Source: Candidatus Doudnabacteria bacterium (GTDB lineage: Bacteria > Patescibacteriota > Doudnabacteria > UBA920 > O2-02-FULL-48-8). Taken from it: a DNA stretch of 38,602 nucleotides. The notes beneath the pieces are model-generated. The model was not told the origin of the DNA, did no database searches, and saw nothing but the letters and a program-made list of their open reading frames with translations. Position numbers and translations under genes: made by a program. Location: NCBI GenBank assembly GCA_016199215.1, contig JACQHB010000008.1:1-38602 (forward strand), read 5' to 3'. Within the stretch, counting starts at the first letter, position 1, and the number at the start of each line of letters is the position of its first letter. This document shows positions 22,254-29,323 of this stretch, piece by piece.

Positions 22254-22705
22254 CAAAAATTAAAAATTAAAGTTAAAAATGCAAAATTATAAAGATTTCC
22301 ATAGGCAAGATGGCCCAAAATTAAAAATTGCTATTAAACAAAGAGGTTACAATTTTTCTTTAAATATTATTAAATTTATTGATACTCTAAACAAACAAAA
22401 TTTTACTGTTTCGGTAATAATAAAACAATTGCTACGAAGCGCAACAAGCATCGGGGCAAACATAATTGAGGGACAAGCTGCAAGTTCAAGAAAAGACTTT
22501 ATTAGTTTTCTAAATTATGCTTTAAAATCAGCAAATGAAACAAGATTCTGGCTTTCTCTATTAAAAGATTCTAATAAAACTGCTCCTGATCGCACAAATC
22601 CGCTTATTCAAGAAACTATTGAGCTTGCTAACATTCTCGCCGCAAGCTTATTGACATTGAGGGACAAAAAATAATTTTTAATTTTTACTTTTTAATTTTA
22701 ATCTT
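22254..22705. mobile_element. Putative four-helix-bundle element with AT-rich inverted arms, copy 2
   Basis: The left arm (AAAAATTAAAAATTAAAGTT) and the right arm after the stop (TAATTTTTAATTTTTACTTT), which is its approximate reverse complement, enclose one four-helix-bundle gene. It has the same design as copy 1 but different arm words and a clearly different protein, so it is not a simple recent copy. Confidence 0.5.
22279..22674 (+). CDS. Four-helix-bundle protein (23S rRNA intervening-sequence family), copy 2
   Basis: 131 aa. It carries the family core QLLRSATSIGANIIEGQAAS (50-69), then RKDFISFLNYALKSANETRFWL and a last helix TIELANILAASLLTLRDK. The N-terminus YNFSLNIIKFIDTLNKQNFT is the first helix of the bundle. 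A+T-rich, no ribosome binding site. It lies between the terminator of the lexA operon and comM, with AT-rich arms on both sides. Function as for copy 1; the two are only distantly similar. Confidence 0.88.
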   Translation: MQNYKDFHRQDGPKLKIAIKQRGYNFSLNIIKFIDTLNKQNFTVSVIIKQLLRSATSIGANIIEGQAASSRKDFISFLNYALKSANETRFWLSLLKDSNKTAPDRTNPLIQETIELANILAASLLTLRDKK

Positions 22706-22710
22706 CTCAC

Positions 22711-24231
22711 ATGACAGCAAAAGTTTATTCAGCGGCAATTGTCGGAATCGATGCCGCGCCAATCGAAGTCGAAGTAGATATCTCCTCGGGGTTGCCCGCA
22801 ACAATCGTAGTAGGTCTTCCGGACGCCGCGGTCCAGGAAGCACGGGAACGGGTGAAATCAGCAATCAAAAACTCCGATGGAATTTATCCAAGGTCACGTG
22901 TCTCCATTAATTTGGCCCCGGCCGACCTCCCAAAGAATGGCACGCACTACGATCTGCCCATTGCCATCGCCATCCTCCTTAACTCCGGACAAATATTCTT
23001 TGATCCGAAAGAAAAATTATTTCTAGGTGAACTAGCCCTGGACGGAAACGTCCGACCTGTGCCTGGCATATTGCCCGTAATTTTGATGGCGAAAGAAAAA
23101 GGTTTTAAAACTGTTTTCATCCCAAAAGACAATGCCAAAGAAGCCGCTCTCGTTTCCGGCCTTAAGATTATTCCTATTAAAAACCTCCATCAACTGATCG
23201 GGTACCTGCAGAACCTGATCAAAATTACCCCGCTTCAGTCGACCAACTGGGACTCTGTTTTAAAATCGCCAGAATCAATTTTCGACCTGAAATTAATTAA
23301 AGGGCAGGAGTTCGCAAAACGGGCTTTGGAGATCGCGGCTGCTGGCGGGCATAACATTCTTCTTTCCGGGCCTCCGGGCACCGGCAAGACTTTACTGGCA
23401 AAAGCCCTGCCCTCGATTCTCCCAAAATTAACCGTGGATGAAGTTTTGGAAATCACAAAAATTTATAGCGTTGCGGGTCTTCTAAATTTAACCAAAACTT
23501 TGGTTACCGAACGGCCATTCAGGAATCCCCATCACAGCTCATCCGCCGTTGCCTTGGTTGGAGGAGGGTCTCATCCAAAACCTGGGGAAATTTCCCTGTC
23601 CCACCGAGGAGTCCTCTTTCTGGACGAATTTCCAGAATTTTCGCGGAACGTTTTGGAAAACCTAAGGCAGCCGCTGGAAGACGGCGTGGTAACGGTGGCA
23701 AGAGCTTTGCAAACGGTTTCTTTTCCAGCGCAGTTTACCTTGGTCGCCGCCCAGAACCCCTGTCCCTGCGGATATTTTTCTGACCCGACAAAATCCTGCA
23801 TCTGTTCCCCCAGCCAGATCATGAAATACCATAAAAAAATCTCAGGGCCGATGTTAGACCGGATTGATTTGCATGTGGAGGTTGGACGAATTGAATACGA
23901 AAAACTTTCTTCAGACTCTTGCGCCGAGCCGTCAAGTGATGTCCAAACCCGGGTGCAAAAGGCCAGGGATATCCAAACAAGAAGATTCAAAAGCAACCCA
24001 GGGGTAAAAAATAATTCAGAAATGACTATCAGGGAAATCAGAGATTTTTGCAAACTTGGGGAAGCGGAGCAGAATCTCATGAAAAGCCTGGTGATGAAGA
24101 TGTATTTATCGGCTCGATCTTACCATCGGATACTAAAGCTTGGGCGAACCATAGCTGATTTGGAAGGCTCTGATGACATCGAAACAAAACATTTATCCGA
24201 AGCCTTCCAATACCGCCCCAAAGTCGAGTAA
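22711..24231 (+). CDS. comM: ComM / YifB-family Mg-chelatase-like AAA+ protein
   Basis: 506 aa, full length. ComM is a hexameric branch-migration helicase that helps integrate imported DNA during transformation. N-terminal domain: VDISSGLPATIVVGLPDAAV (23-42), NLAPADLPKNGTHYDLPIA and FLGELALDG. Walker A GPPGTGKT is at 220-227, RPFRNPHHSSSAVALVGGG follows, Walker B reads GVLFLDEFPEF, and the zinc-like cluster is CPCGYFSDPTKSCIC. The C-terminal Mg-chelatase domain ends LEGSDDIETKHLSEAFQYRP. It is alone on this strand, with no ribosome binding site, convergent with ddl 16 nt away. Together with the pilins it suggests DNA uptake, but no comEC is in the window. Confidence 0.95.
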   Translation: MTAKVYSAAIVGIDAAPIEVEVDISSGLPATIVVGLPDAAVQEARERVKSAIKNSDGIYPRSRVSINLAPADLPKNGTHYDLPIAIAILLNSGQIFFDPKEKLFLGELALDGNVRPVPGILPVILMAKEKGFKTVFIPKDNAKEAALVSGLKIIPIKNLHQLIGYLQNLIKITPLQSTNWDSVLKSPESIFDLKLIKGQEFAKRALEIAAAGGHNILLSGPPGTGKTLLAKALPSILPKLTVDEVLEITKIYSVAGLLNLTKTLVTERPFRNPHHSSSAVALVGGGSHPKPGEISLSHRGVLFLDEFPEFSRNVLENLRQPLEDGVVTVARALQTVSFPAQFTLVAAQNPCPCGYFSDPTKSCICSPSQIMKYHKKISGPMLDRIDLHVEVGRIEYEKLSSDSCAEPSSDVQTRVQKARDIQTRRFKSNPGVKNNSEMTIREIRDFCKLGEAEQNLMKSLVMKMYLSARSYHRILKLGRTIADLEGSDDIETKHLSEAFQYRPKVE

Positions 24232-24247
24232 CCCAACCCTGGCTGCT

Positions 24248-25330
24248 CTACGCGGAAGTTTTGAGAGCTTGTTCATTTTTGTGACGTTCTATGGCTAACT
24301 GGATTAGGCGATCAATCAAATCCGAATAACTTATTCCGGAGGCCTCCCAAAGTTTTGGGAACATGCTGATTTTAGTAAAACCGGGAATAGTGTTTACCTC
24401 ATTCACCAAAGCTTCGCCGTTCGGCTTTAGGAAAAAATCCACGCGAGACATCCCTTCAAGTTCCAGAGTTTTGAATGTTCTTATTGCCAGCTCTTGGATC
24501 AGTTTTACTTCCTGTTCGCCCAACTTCGCCGGGATTTCCAAAGCAGCTCCATTTTCATCAATGTATTTAGCTTCGTAGGAATAAAATTCGTGATGAGGGA
24601 TAACCTCACCAGGAATCGAGGCCATTGGATTCTCATTGCCCAAAACCGCGCACTCAATTTCACGGCCTTCCACAGACTCCTCGATCAAAATCTTATTATC
24701 AAACTGAAAAGCAACGTCAACGGCTCTTTTCAGCTCATCTTCATTTTTAGCTTTGCTGATACCAACGGAAGACCCTAGATTGGCGGGTTTCACAAACAAC
24801 GGCAAGCCTAGCGTCCTGATCACTGCTGAAAAATTAATGTTGTCTTCTTTCCTATATACTGAAAACTCCGCAATAGGAATTCCCCCGTCCCGCATCAATC
24901 TTTTGGCTACATCTTTATCCATAGCTACGGCTGATCCTAAAACTGAAGGCCCGACAAAGGGAATATCCAACAATTTAAGCAAACCCTGCATGGTACCATC
25001 TTCCCCATAAGTTCCGTGTAGAACCGGGAAAACTACATCAATGTTTGCATCAGCCTTAGAAGATACCACCATCAGTCGATTCTCTTGGCCTGGAGTAACT
25101 GCCAAATCTTGATTCGATTTATTTAAAGCAATAAGCCTAGGATCAGAGGAATTCAATAAAAAATCGGCATTGTCCTGCAAATGCCAACCCCCGTGTTTAT
25201 CAATTCCAATCAAGACGGGTTCGTACTTATTTTTATCCAAAGCCTCAATTATATTTTTCGCCGATTGCAAAGATACCTCGTGCTCAGCTGACCTCCCGCC
25301 AAAAATTATTCCAACACGAATTTTAGTCAT
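24248..25330 (-). CDS. ddl: D-alanine-D-alanine ligase
   Basis: 360 aa. It joins two D-Ala for peptidoglycan precursors. ATP-grasp motifs: GGRSAEHEVSLQSAKNI (11-27), FPVLHGTYGEDGTMQGLL, KPANLGSSVGISKA, EESVEGREIECAVLG and the metal site VNEVNTIPGFTKISMFPKLW. The omega loop reads HEFYSYEAKY, the Tyr form of D-Ala-D-Ala ligases and not the VanA-like D-lactate form. A palindromic repeat (25341-25436) sits just upstream and contributes an AAGGAGGG 15 nt before the ATG, rather far for a ribosome binding site. tRNA-Ile lies upstream on the same strand. Confidence 0.95.
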   Translation of the reverse strand: MTKIRVGIIFGGRSAEHEVSLQSAKNIIEALDKNKYEPVLIGIDKHGGWHLQDNADFLLNSSDPRLIALNKSNQDLAVTPGQENRLMVVSSKADANIDVVFPVLHGTYGEDGTMQGLLKLLDIPFVGPSVLGSAVAMDKDVAKRLMRDGGIPIAEFSVYRKEDNINFSAVIRTLGLPLFVKPANLGSSVGISKAKNEDELKRAVDVAFQFDNKILIEESVEGREIECAVLGNENPMASIPGEVIPHHEFYSYEAKYIDENGAALEIPAKLGEQEVKLIQELAIRTFKTLELEGMSRVDFFLKPNGEALVNEVNTIPGFTKISMFPKLWEASGISYSDLIDRLIQLAIERHKNEQALKTSA

Positions 25331-25340
25331 AAGTGTTTAA

Positions 25341-25436
25341 CGAAGCCCTCCTTCGCTAAAGCTTCGGAGGACACTGCTCCGCTCCCAATGCAAGAGTCTG
25401 CTTGCACTGCGAAGCTCCGTTAGGAGCGAAGCAGTG
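25341..25436. repeat. Compound palindromic repeat between ddl and tRNA-Ile
   Basis: One half is CCTCC..GGAGG with CTTCGCTAAAGC inside (25347-25370). The other is CACTGCTCCGCTCC / GGAGCGAAGCAGTG (25372-25436, one mismatch) enclosing TGCAAG/CTTGCA. Its right end overlaps the CCA of tRNA-Ile. It may act as the tRNA transcript's processing or termination structure. Confidence 0.6.
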
Positions 25437-25511
25437 GTGGGCATGCCTGGACTCGAACCAGGAACCCTCTGTGTATAAGACAGATGCTCTAACCAGTTGA
25501 GCTACATGCCC
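25435..25511 (-). tRNA. tRNA-Ile(UAU)
   Basis: 77 nt with encoded CCA: acceptor GGGCATG/CATGCCC, D arm GCTC/GAGC, anticodon stem TCTGT/ACAGA around loop CTTATAC, so positions 34-36 are TAT. T arm CCTGG-TTCGAGT-CCAGG. Most bacteria read AUA with a CAU tRNA modified by TilS; this gene has a direct UAU anticodon. Confidence 0.9.
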
Positions 25512-25530
25512 TCATCAATTCAGTTTATTT

Positions 25531-25559
25531 ATTATATTCTCTCCAGCTTATTTTTTCAA
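25531..25559 (-). promoter_or_regulatory. Promoter of tRNA-Ile
   Basis: TTGAAA (25559-25554), 17 nt, TATAAT (25536-25531), 19 nt before the mature 5' end. Confidence 0.65.
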
Positions 25560-25593
25560 CGCCAGAAGGGTAGCTCCCAACCACAAGGCTAAA

Positions 25594-25616
25594 TAAAAAA
25601 GCGTTAATAACGCTTA
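25594..25616 (-). terminator. Terminator of the KGG mini-gene
   Basis: On the minus strand AAGCGTT-ATT-AACGCTT is followed by TTTTATTT: a 7-bp stem and a U tract, 70 nt after the stop at 25686. Confidence 0.75.
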
Positions 25617-25685
25617 TATTATAGCCTGATCTATCACACCCCCCAAAACAGGCGGTTTATTCACCACCTGGCTTGGGATGAGTTT

Positions 25686-25787
25686 TTAACGGTTTCCAGT
25701 CTTTTTCCTTGCTCTCCCGCCCTTTCTGCCTGCGGCCGCGTGCCCAGCCGGGTCTCCATGCCAGCCTCGTCCTTGTCCTCTAGCCAT
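25686..25787 (-). CDS. KGG-motif mini-protein (33 aa)
   Basis: A very short gene, easily missed. It encodes MARGQGRGWHGDPAGHAAAG, then RKGGRARKKTGNR. The segment G-x-P-x-x-A-x-A-G-R-K-G-G matches the KGG/stress-induced repeat found in small, basic bacterial proteins. A clear ribosome binding site (AAGGGGGTGG) is 4 nt before the ATG, and a terminator follows. It is basic and disordered, so probably nucleic-acid binding. It is G+C-rich compared with the flanks. Function unknown; I recall similar WHGD...KGG mini-proteins from CPR genomes, but could not check this. Confidence 0.6.
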   Translation of the reverse strand: MARGQGRGWHGDPAGHAAAGRKGGRARKKTGNR

Positions 25788-25871
25788 ATATCCACCCCCT
25801 TCCATCAATTAATGCACCAATACTAACTAAGAAGGGTAATTCTTGCTATCCATGTTAAGTCCAATTTTGCA

Positions 25872-26288
25872 TTAATTATGCTTGTTTTTTTGTTCTTTGT
25901 CCCGAAGCAATTGTTTACAAAACGACAAAAAGAAAAGACCAATGATAATCGCAACGTCAGCAAAATTAAAAGTGAAGCCCATTCCTAAATCTATGAAGTC
26001 TCGAACGTATCCCAGGGATATTCTATCTAAAACATTCGAAAACGCTCCTGAACCGACCAACACCAAACCAATGTAATTTTCTTGCTTTTTTTTAAAACAA
26101 AAATAATAAATTATAAATACAGCGATACCGATAACAACAGCGTTTATACCCGGATTAAAATTCAAGCCAAAAGGGAGGCCGTAATTTTTTGCTTGATGGA
26201 AATGAATGGAACCAACAAAAAAATCACGAGTTCCAAAAAAAGTTTTCGTGATTTGATCCAAAAGTAAGATTGCGATCCCCGCAATCAT
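25872..26288 (-). CDS. lspA: Lipoprotein signal peptidase (signal peptidase II)
   Basis: 138 aa, slightly short at the N-terminus. It is a membrane aspartyl protease that removes signal peptides from lipoproteins. Four hydrophobic helices are seen, with the family motifs LDQITK (10-15), NYGLPFGL (about 35-42), and the catalytic pair in SNVLDRISLGYVRDFIDLG and FNFADVAI (the two Asp of N-x-x-D and N-x-A-D). The stop of dksA lies 7 nt upstream, so the two genes are co-transcribed. It shows that this cell processes lipoproteins, although the solute-binding protein in the window has no lipobox. Confidence 0.92.
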   Translation of the reverse strand: MIAGIAILLLDQITKTFFGTRDFFVGSIHFHQAKNYGLPFGLNFNPGINAVVIGIAVFIIYYFCFKKKQENYIGLVLVGSGAFSNVLDRISLGYVRDFIDLGMGFTFNFADVAIIIGLFFLSFCKQLLRDKEQKNKHN

Positions 26289-26295
26289 AATAATT

Positions 26296-26670
26296 TTATT
26301 TCGAGTGCTTTATGCACAAATCAGCTTCAGGCAGGGCTTGCAAGCGAGCCTCTTCAATTTCGTCTCCCATCAAACATTTTCCATAAGTTCCCTGCTGAAT
26401 CCGTTTGAGCGCGGCCTCAACTTTATTCAATTTCTCTTCGAGGTCGCGGGTTATTCCCAAGCTGGCCTCATATCCGGAAACTTCCAAGGCGTTCTCGCCT
26501 TCTTCGTCTCCGATTTCTTGGAATTGAGGTTTATACTCCCCAGGAAATTCCTTGGAGCCATCAAGCTTCCCCTCTTGGGCTAAAAGTTTCCGCAATCGAG
26601 TTACCTCTTGCTCAAGCTTCTTTTTATTTTCCTCAATAAACTTCACCCCGTTAGAAATTACATCGGGCAT
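26296..26670 (-). CDS. DksA/TraR-family protein with degenerate zinc finger
   Basis: 124 aa. A helical coiled coil (FIEENKKKLEQEVTRLRKLL and LGITRDLEEKLNKVEAALKRI) leads to a DksA/TraR-type C-terminus: YGKCLMGDEIEEARLQALPEADLCIKHS. The usual C4 finger is CxxC...CxxC; here the second and fourth positions are Gly and His, so only two of four Cys remain. DksA proteins enter the RNA polymerase secondary channel with ppGpp. Residues 5-9 (ISNGV) are encoded by one arm of a palindromic repeat, so the N-terminus may have been extended by an insertion. A leaderless 12-codon ORF precedes it. lspA follows. Confidence 0.85.
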   Translation of the reverse strand: MPDVISNGVKFIEENKKKLEQEVTRLRKLLAQEGKLDGSKEFPGEYKPQFQEIGDEEGENALEVSGYEASLGITRDLEEKLNKVEAALKRIQQGTYGKCLMGDEIEEARLQALPEADLCIKHSK

Positions 26671-26734
26671 ATTTTATAGAATTAAAAAATACTTTATTTT
26701 CAACTCCCGCTAAATAAATTGTTTCTAACGGGGT
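26645..26734. repeat. Inverted repeat around the dksA start (ACCCCGTTAGAAA arms)
   Basis: ACCCCGTTAGAAA (26645-26657) and TTTCTAACGGGGT (26722-26734) are perfect 13-bp arms. They enclose the dksA start codon. The same arm word (ACCCCGTTxAGAAGT) ends the element at 36896-36967. Confidence 0.75.
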
Positions 26735-26738
26735 TCAT
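26700..26738 (-). CDS. Possible leaderless 12-codon leader ORF of dksA
   Basis: An ATG at 26738 lies 6 nt after a TATAAT box, just where transcription should start. It encodes MNPVRNNLFSGS and stops 29 nt before the dksA ATG. The first codons (NPVRN) come from the ACCCCGTTAGAAA repeat arm. Translation is a prediction; the ORF may simply be a by-product of the repeat. Confidence 0.35.
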   Translation of the reverse strand: MNPVRNNLFSGS

Positions 26739-26744
26739 AAGACT

Positions 26745-26773
26745 ATTATATAGAAAACCATATTTTTCAGCAA
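26745..26773 (-). promoter_or_regulatory. Promoter of dksA-lspA
   Basis: TTGCTG (26773-26768), 17 nt, TATAAT (26750-26745). It lies directly downstream of the terminator of the unknown RNA, so the two units are separate. Confidence 0.65.
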
Positions 26774-26774
26774 A

Positions 26775-26817
26775 CAAAAAAAGCCTCGTAGGCTCTGGCG
26801 TTTGTGGATGCCAGAGC
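26775..26817 (-). terminator. Terminator of the unknown RNA
   Basis: Read on the minus strand: GCTCTGGC / GCCAGAGC (8 bp), then AGCCT-ACG-AGGCT followed by TTTTTT. The two stems share three bases and so compete; the second has the U run. Confidence 0.75.
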
Positions 26818-27203
26818 GGACAGTCCGCTCATATAAAATAAATAATGTAGCGCGTCCGCCCTGGTGGGCGGCCTCTACGGCAGCTCATCTCCGCTTACAG
26901 GTTTTAGAGTTTAAATTGATCTAAGCTCTAAAACCTGAAGCAGAGGTGAACATAACCATGTGTAGAAACCGTAAAACTTATATATCTAGTCAATTTATAA
27001 GCGAAGTTCTTCACTGTTCTTTTGGTCTTATTAGACCTAACAAGCTTTTTATTTTATGTTTGTTTTATTTTGAGACAAACGTTTTTTTGTTTTTGTTTTT
27101 CAAACAGCTGGACTAGAACAGCTATGACGAATAGTGGAGAACGAAGGAAGAACACGTTTTTACTCTCCCGTCTTTCTCCGCTAGAGGTATTTTTCAAAGT
27201 TCT
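26776..27203 (-). ncRNA. Unidentified ~430-nt structured RNA
   Basis: It is bounded by a near-perfect promoter (27238-27210) and an intrinsic terminator (26775-26794), with no credible ORF inside. Conspicuous stems: CAGGTTTTAGAG / CTCTAAAACCTG (12 bp, extended by GCTT/AAGC) at ~26890-26945, CCGCCC-ACCA-GGGCGG at ~26858, AGCGGA/TCCGCT at ~26815, GTTTGT/ACAAAC and GGTCT-AATA-AGACC in the 5' half. I looked for tmRNA (no TTCGA arm, no CCA), RNase P RNA (no GAAAGTCC core) and 6S and found no match. Confidence 0.6.
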
Positions 27204-27209
27204 GATGCT

Positions 27210-27238
27210 AGTATAGCAGATTTTCTAAACGTTGTCAA
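27210..27238 (-). promoter_or_regulatory. Promoter of the unknown RNA
   Basis: TTGACA (27238-27233), 17 nt, TATACT (27215-27210): one of the two best promoters in the window. Confidence 0.75.
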
Positions 27239-27258
27239 TGATTTGAGCGAAAAAAACA

Positions 27259-27284
27259 AAATCCCAAGCGAATGCTTGGGATTT
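27259..27284 (-). terminator. recA terminator
   Basis: AAATCCCAAGC-GAAT-GCTTGGGATTT, an 11-bp stem followed on the minus strand by TGTTTTTTT. It stops 7 nt beyond the recA stop. Confidence 0.85.
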
Positions 27285-27290
27285 TTATGT

Positions 27291-28328
27291 TTATTCGGGG
27301 GATTTTTGCGCCAATTCCGTTTCTTTTGCCTTCTTTCGGATTGTTTTTTCCACTTCTAAGGCAACTTTTGGGTTGTCTTTAAGAAAATTCTTGGAATTTT
27401 CTCTGCCGACCCCCAGTTTCAGGTCTCCAAAACTAAAAGTATTGCCGGTTTTGGAGATAACTTGATAAATAACCCCGGTATCTAACAAATCTCCTAGGTA
27501 AGATATGCCGCCTTCGTGAAACATAATGTCAAATTCTGTCGTTTTGAAAGGCGCGGCAACTTTATTTTTTACAATTTTGGCCTTCACTCTATTTCCAATG
27601 ATCGCATCGCCCTGCTTGATCTGCGCCAGTCTGCGGATTTCAATCCTAACTGAACAATAAAACTTTAATGCCTGGCCTCCGGTTGTTGTTTCTGGATTGC
27701 CGAACATAACTCCAATCTTCATCCTGATCTGGTTTATAAAAATTACGGTAGACTTTGACTTTGAAATAATTCCCGTCAGCTTGCGCAGCGCCTGACTCAT
27801 TAATCGAGCGTGCAACCCCATGTGCGAATCCCCCATCTCGCCTTCTAGTTCGGCTCTTGGAGTAAGCGCCGCTACTGAGTCAACCACAATTATATCCACG
27901 GAGTTGGATCTGACTAAAGCCTCCACGATATCCAAAGCTTGTTCGCCGCTGTCCGGTTGAGAAATCAGGAGTTTGTCTATTTTCACCCCGACTGCTTTTG
28001 CCCGCTCCGGATCCATTGCGTGTTCAGCGTCAACAAACGCCGCGACTCCGCCGAACTTCTGAACTTCCGCCATCATGTGCATGGCTAAGGTTGTCTTGCC
28101 GGATGCTTCAGGCCCAAAAATTTCAATTATCCTTCCTTTCGGAATTCCGCCAACCCCCAAAGCCAAATCCAAAGAAATTGACCCAGTGGGAATTACTTCC
28201 ACGTTCATGGCCTTGGCTTTCTGCAATGTCATTATCGATCCCTCCCCAAACTTGTCACGGATGCTCGCCAAGGTCTGTTCTAAATTTTCTCCGCCTGTTT
28301 TTGCCGCCGCCAAGTTATTTTTTGCCAT
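27291..28328 (-). CDS. recA: Recombinase RecA
   Basis: 345 aa, normal length. It forms filaments on single-stranded DNA, drives strand exchange and triggers LexA self-cleavage. Walker A GPEASGKT is at 72-79, Walker [13 protein letters not shown] near 140, the L1/L2 region includes [10 protein letters not shown] and [20 protein letters not shown], and the C-terminal domain ends in a charged tail. It has a true ribosome binding site (AAGGAGC 8 nt before the ATG), unlike most minus-strand genes here. I see no GAAC-N4-GTTC box in the 56 nt before it, so direct LexA control is not evident. Confidence 0.97.
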   Translation of the reverse strand: MAKNNLAAAKTGGENLEQTLASIRDKFGEGSIMTLQKAKAMNVEVIPTGSISLDLALGVGGIPKGRIIEIFGPEASGKTTLAMHMMAEVQKFGGVAAFVDAEHAMDPERAKAVGVKIDKLLISQPDSGEQALDIVEALVRSNSVDIIVVDSVAALTPRAELEGEMGDSHMGLHARLMSQALRKLTGIISKSKSTVIFINQIRMKIGVMFGNPETTTGGQALKFYCSVRIEIRRLAQIKQGDAIIGNRVKAKIVKNKVAAPFKTTEFDIMFHEGGISYLGDLLDTGVIYQVISKTGNTFSFGDLKLGVGRENSKNFLKDNPKVALEVEKTIRKKAKETELAQKSPE

Positions 28329-28384
28329 ATTTTTTGCTCCTTACAATCAGTATAATCGAATAAAAACTTCTTGCCTAGTTTTCT

Positions 28385-29323
28385 TTACTGGACAAGGGTA
28401 GACGAAAATTCCACGTTCCGCACAACTTCTCCAGCTCTCCCAAGCTTTCCCAAATCCTTGCCGTTATAAATTACTGAAGTGGAACCCGCGTTTGCGGAGG
28501 TCAGCAAGACTTCTTCCTTTGCTGACACTGTTTTGGAAGACCCGGGCAGCATTGTTCCCCGCTGAACCACCACACCGTCAACCTCCAAATAAATCCAGGA
28601 GCTTTCCGGCCCTACCTGTATTGTCACATTAACCGGCAAGTTTTGGACAGAAGCCGCGGTCTGCGAAACATCGGCATTGATCGTTCGGATTATTTTATTT
28701 TCTTTCCCAAATTTATTTTTGGCTCTAATTTCAATAATATTTAAGCCATTGCTTAAGATTAGGTTTTCATTAAAAACCCCGTTCTTGTCAGTCAGGACAG
28801 ATTGGCTATTGATGGTGACATCCGCTCCGATTTCAGCCCGGCCTGCGACGACGAGGCTGTTTCCGGAAACTGTCCCATCTGAAGCCGGATCGTTTAGTTC
28901 CAAAAGCGGCGGAGCAAGCACTGATCTAACTTGGGAACCGACATAAACCAGAGCGGACAGGCCGATAATTACTGAGGTTGCAATCACTATTGTCGTCGGG
29001 GTTAAAGAAATCGGCAATTTTGCCGATTTTATTTTTGTTTGAATTTTTGGTTCGAATCCGTGCTCTTTCTCAAACTGTTCGATCAAAACCTCTTCTTTGA
29101 TGTGATAGAGGTCAGCCAGGCTCTTAAGAAATCCCTTGATGTACACTTCTACGGGCAACCGCTTATAATCGCCTTTCTCCAAGGCCTCCAAATAATTTGT
29201 TTTAATTTGAGTAAGCATGCTGACTGTTTTTATATCCAAATTCAATTTAGTCCGAACCTGGGTAAGGTATTCGCCAAGAGTGGCTATATGGACTGCTTTA
29301 GTTTTAAAAAGCAAATTACTCAT
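28385..29323 (-). CDS. RodZ-like membrane protein with N-terminal HTH
   Basis: 312 aa from the ATG at 29323 (MSNLLFKTKAVHIATLGEYL), set by the GAGGAG site upstream and an 8-nt overlap with the ftsK stop (ATGAGTAA). A helix-turn-helix of RodZ type is at ~14-75 (TLGEYLTQVRTKLNLD, LTQIKTNYLEALEKGDYKRLP, VYIKGFLKSLADLY), a single membrane helix at ~110-129, then two beta-rich extracytoplasmic parts: an Ig-like LVVAGRAEIGADVTINSQSV...LNIIEIRAKN domain and a C-terminal DUF4115-like segment (SSWIYLEVDGVVVQRGTMLPG). RodZ links MreB to the envelope; no mreB is in the window. The longer reading frame start is rejected because it runs through ftsK. Confidence 0.8.
   Translation of the reverse strand: MSNLLFKTKAVHIATLGEYLTQVRTKLNLDIKTVSMLTQIKTNYLEALEKGDYKRLPVEVYIKGFLKSLADLYHIKEEVLIEQFEKEHGFEPKIQTKIKSAKLPISLTPTTIVIATSVIIGLSALVYVGSQVRSVLAPPLLELNDPASDGTVSGNSLVVAGRAEIGADVTINSQSVLTDKNGVFNENLILSNGLNIIEIRAKNKFGKENKIIRTINADVSQTAASVQNLPVNVTIQVGPESSWIYLEVDGVVVQRGTMLPGSSKTVSAKEEVLLTSANAGSTSVIYNGKDLGKLGRAGEVVRNVEFSSTLVQ

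Noticed and set aside
26895-26942. GTTTTAGAG...CTCTAAAAC looked like a type II CRISPR repeat or tracr anti-repeat
   Set aside because: It occurs once, without spacers or cas genes, and it is self-complementary, as expected for an RNA helix. It is part of the unknown RNA.
26776-27203. tmRNA, RNase P RNA or 6S RNA as identity of the RNA between dksA and recA
   Set aside because: No tRNA-like ends or TTCGA arm, no GAAAGTCC core, and it is too long for 6S.
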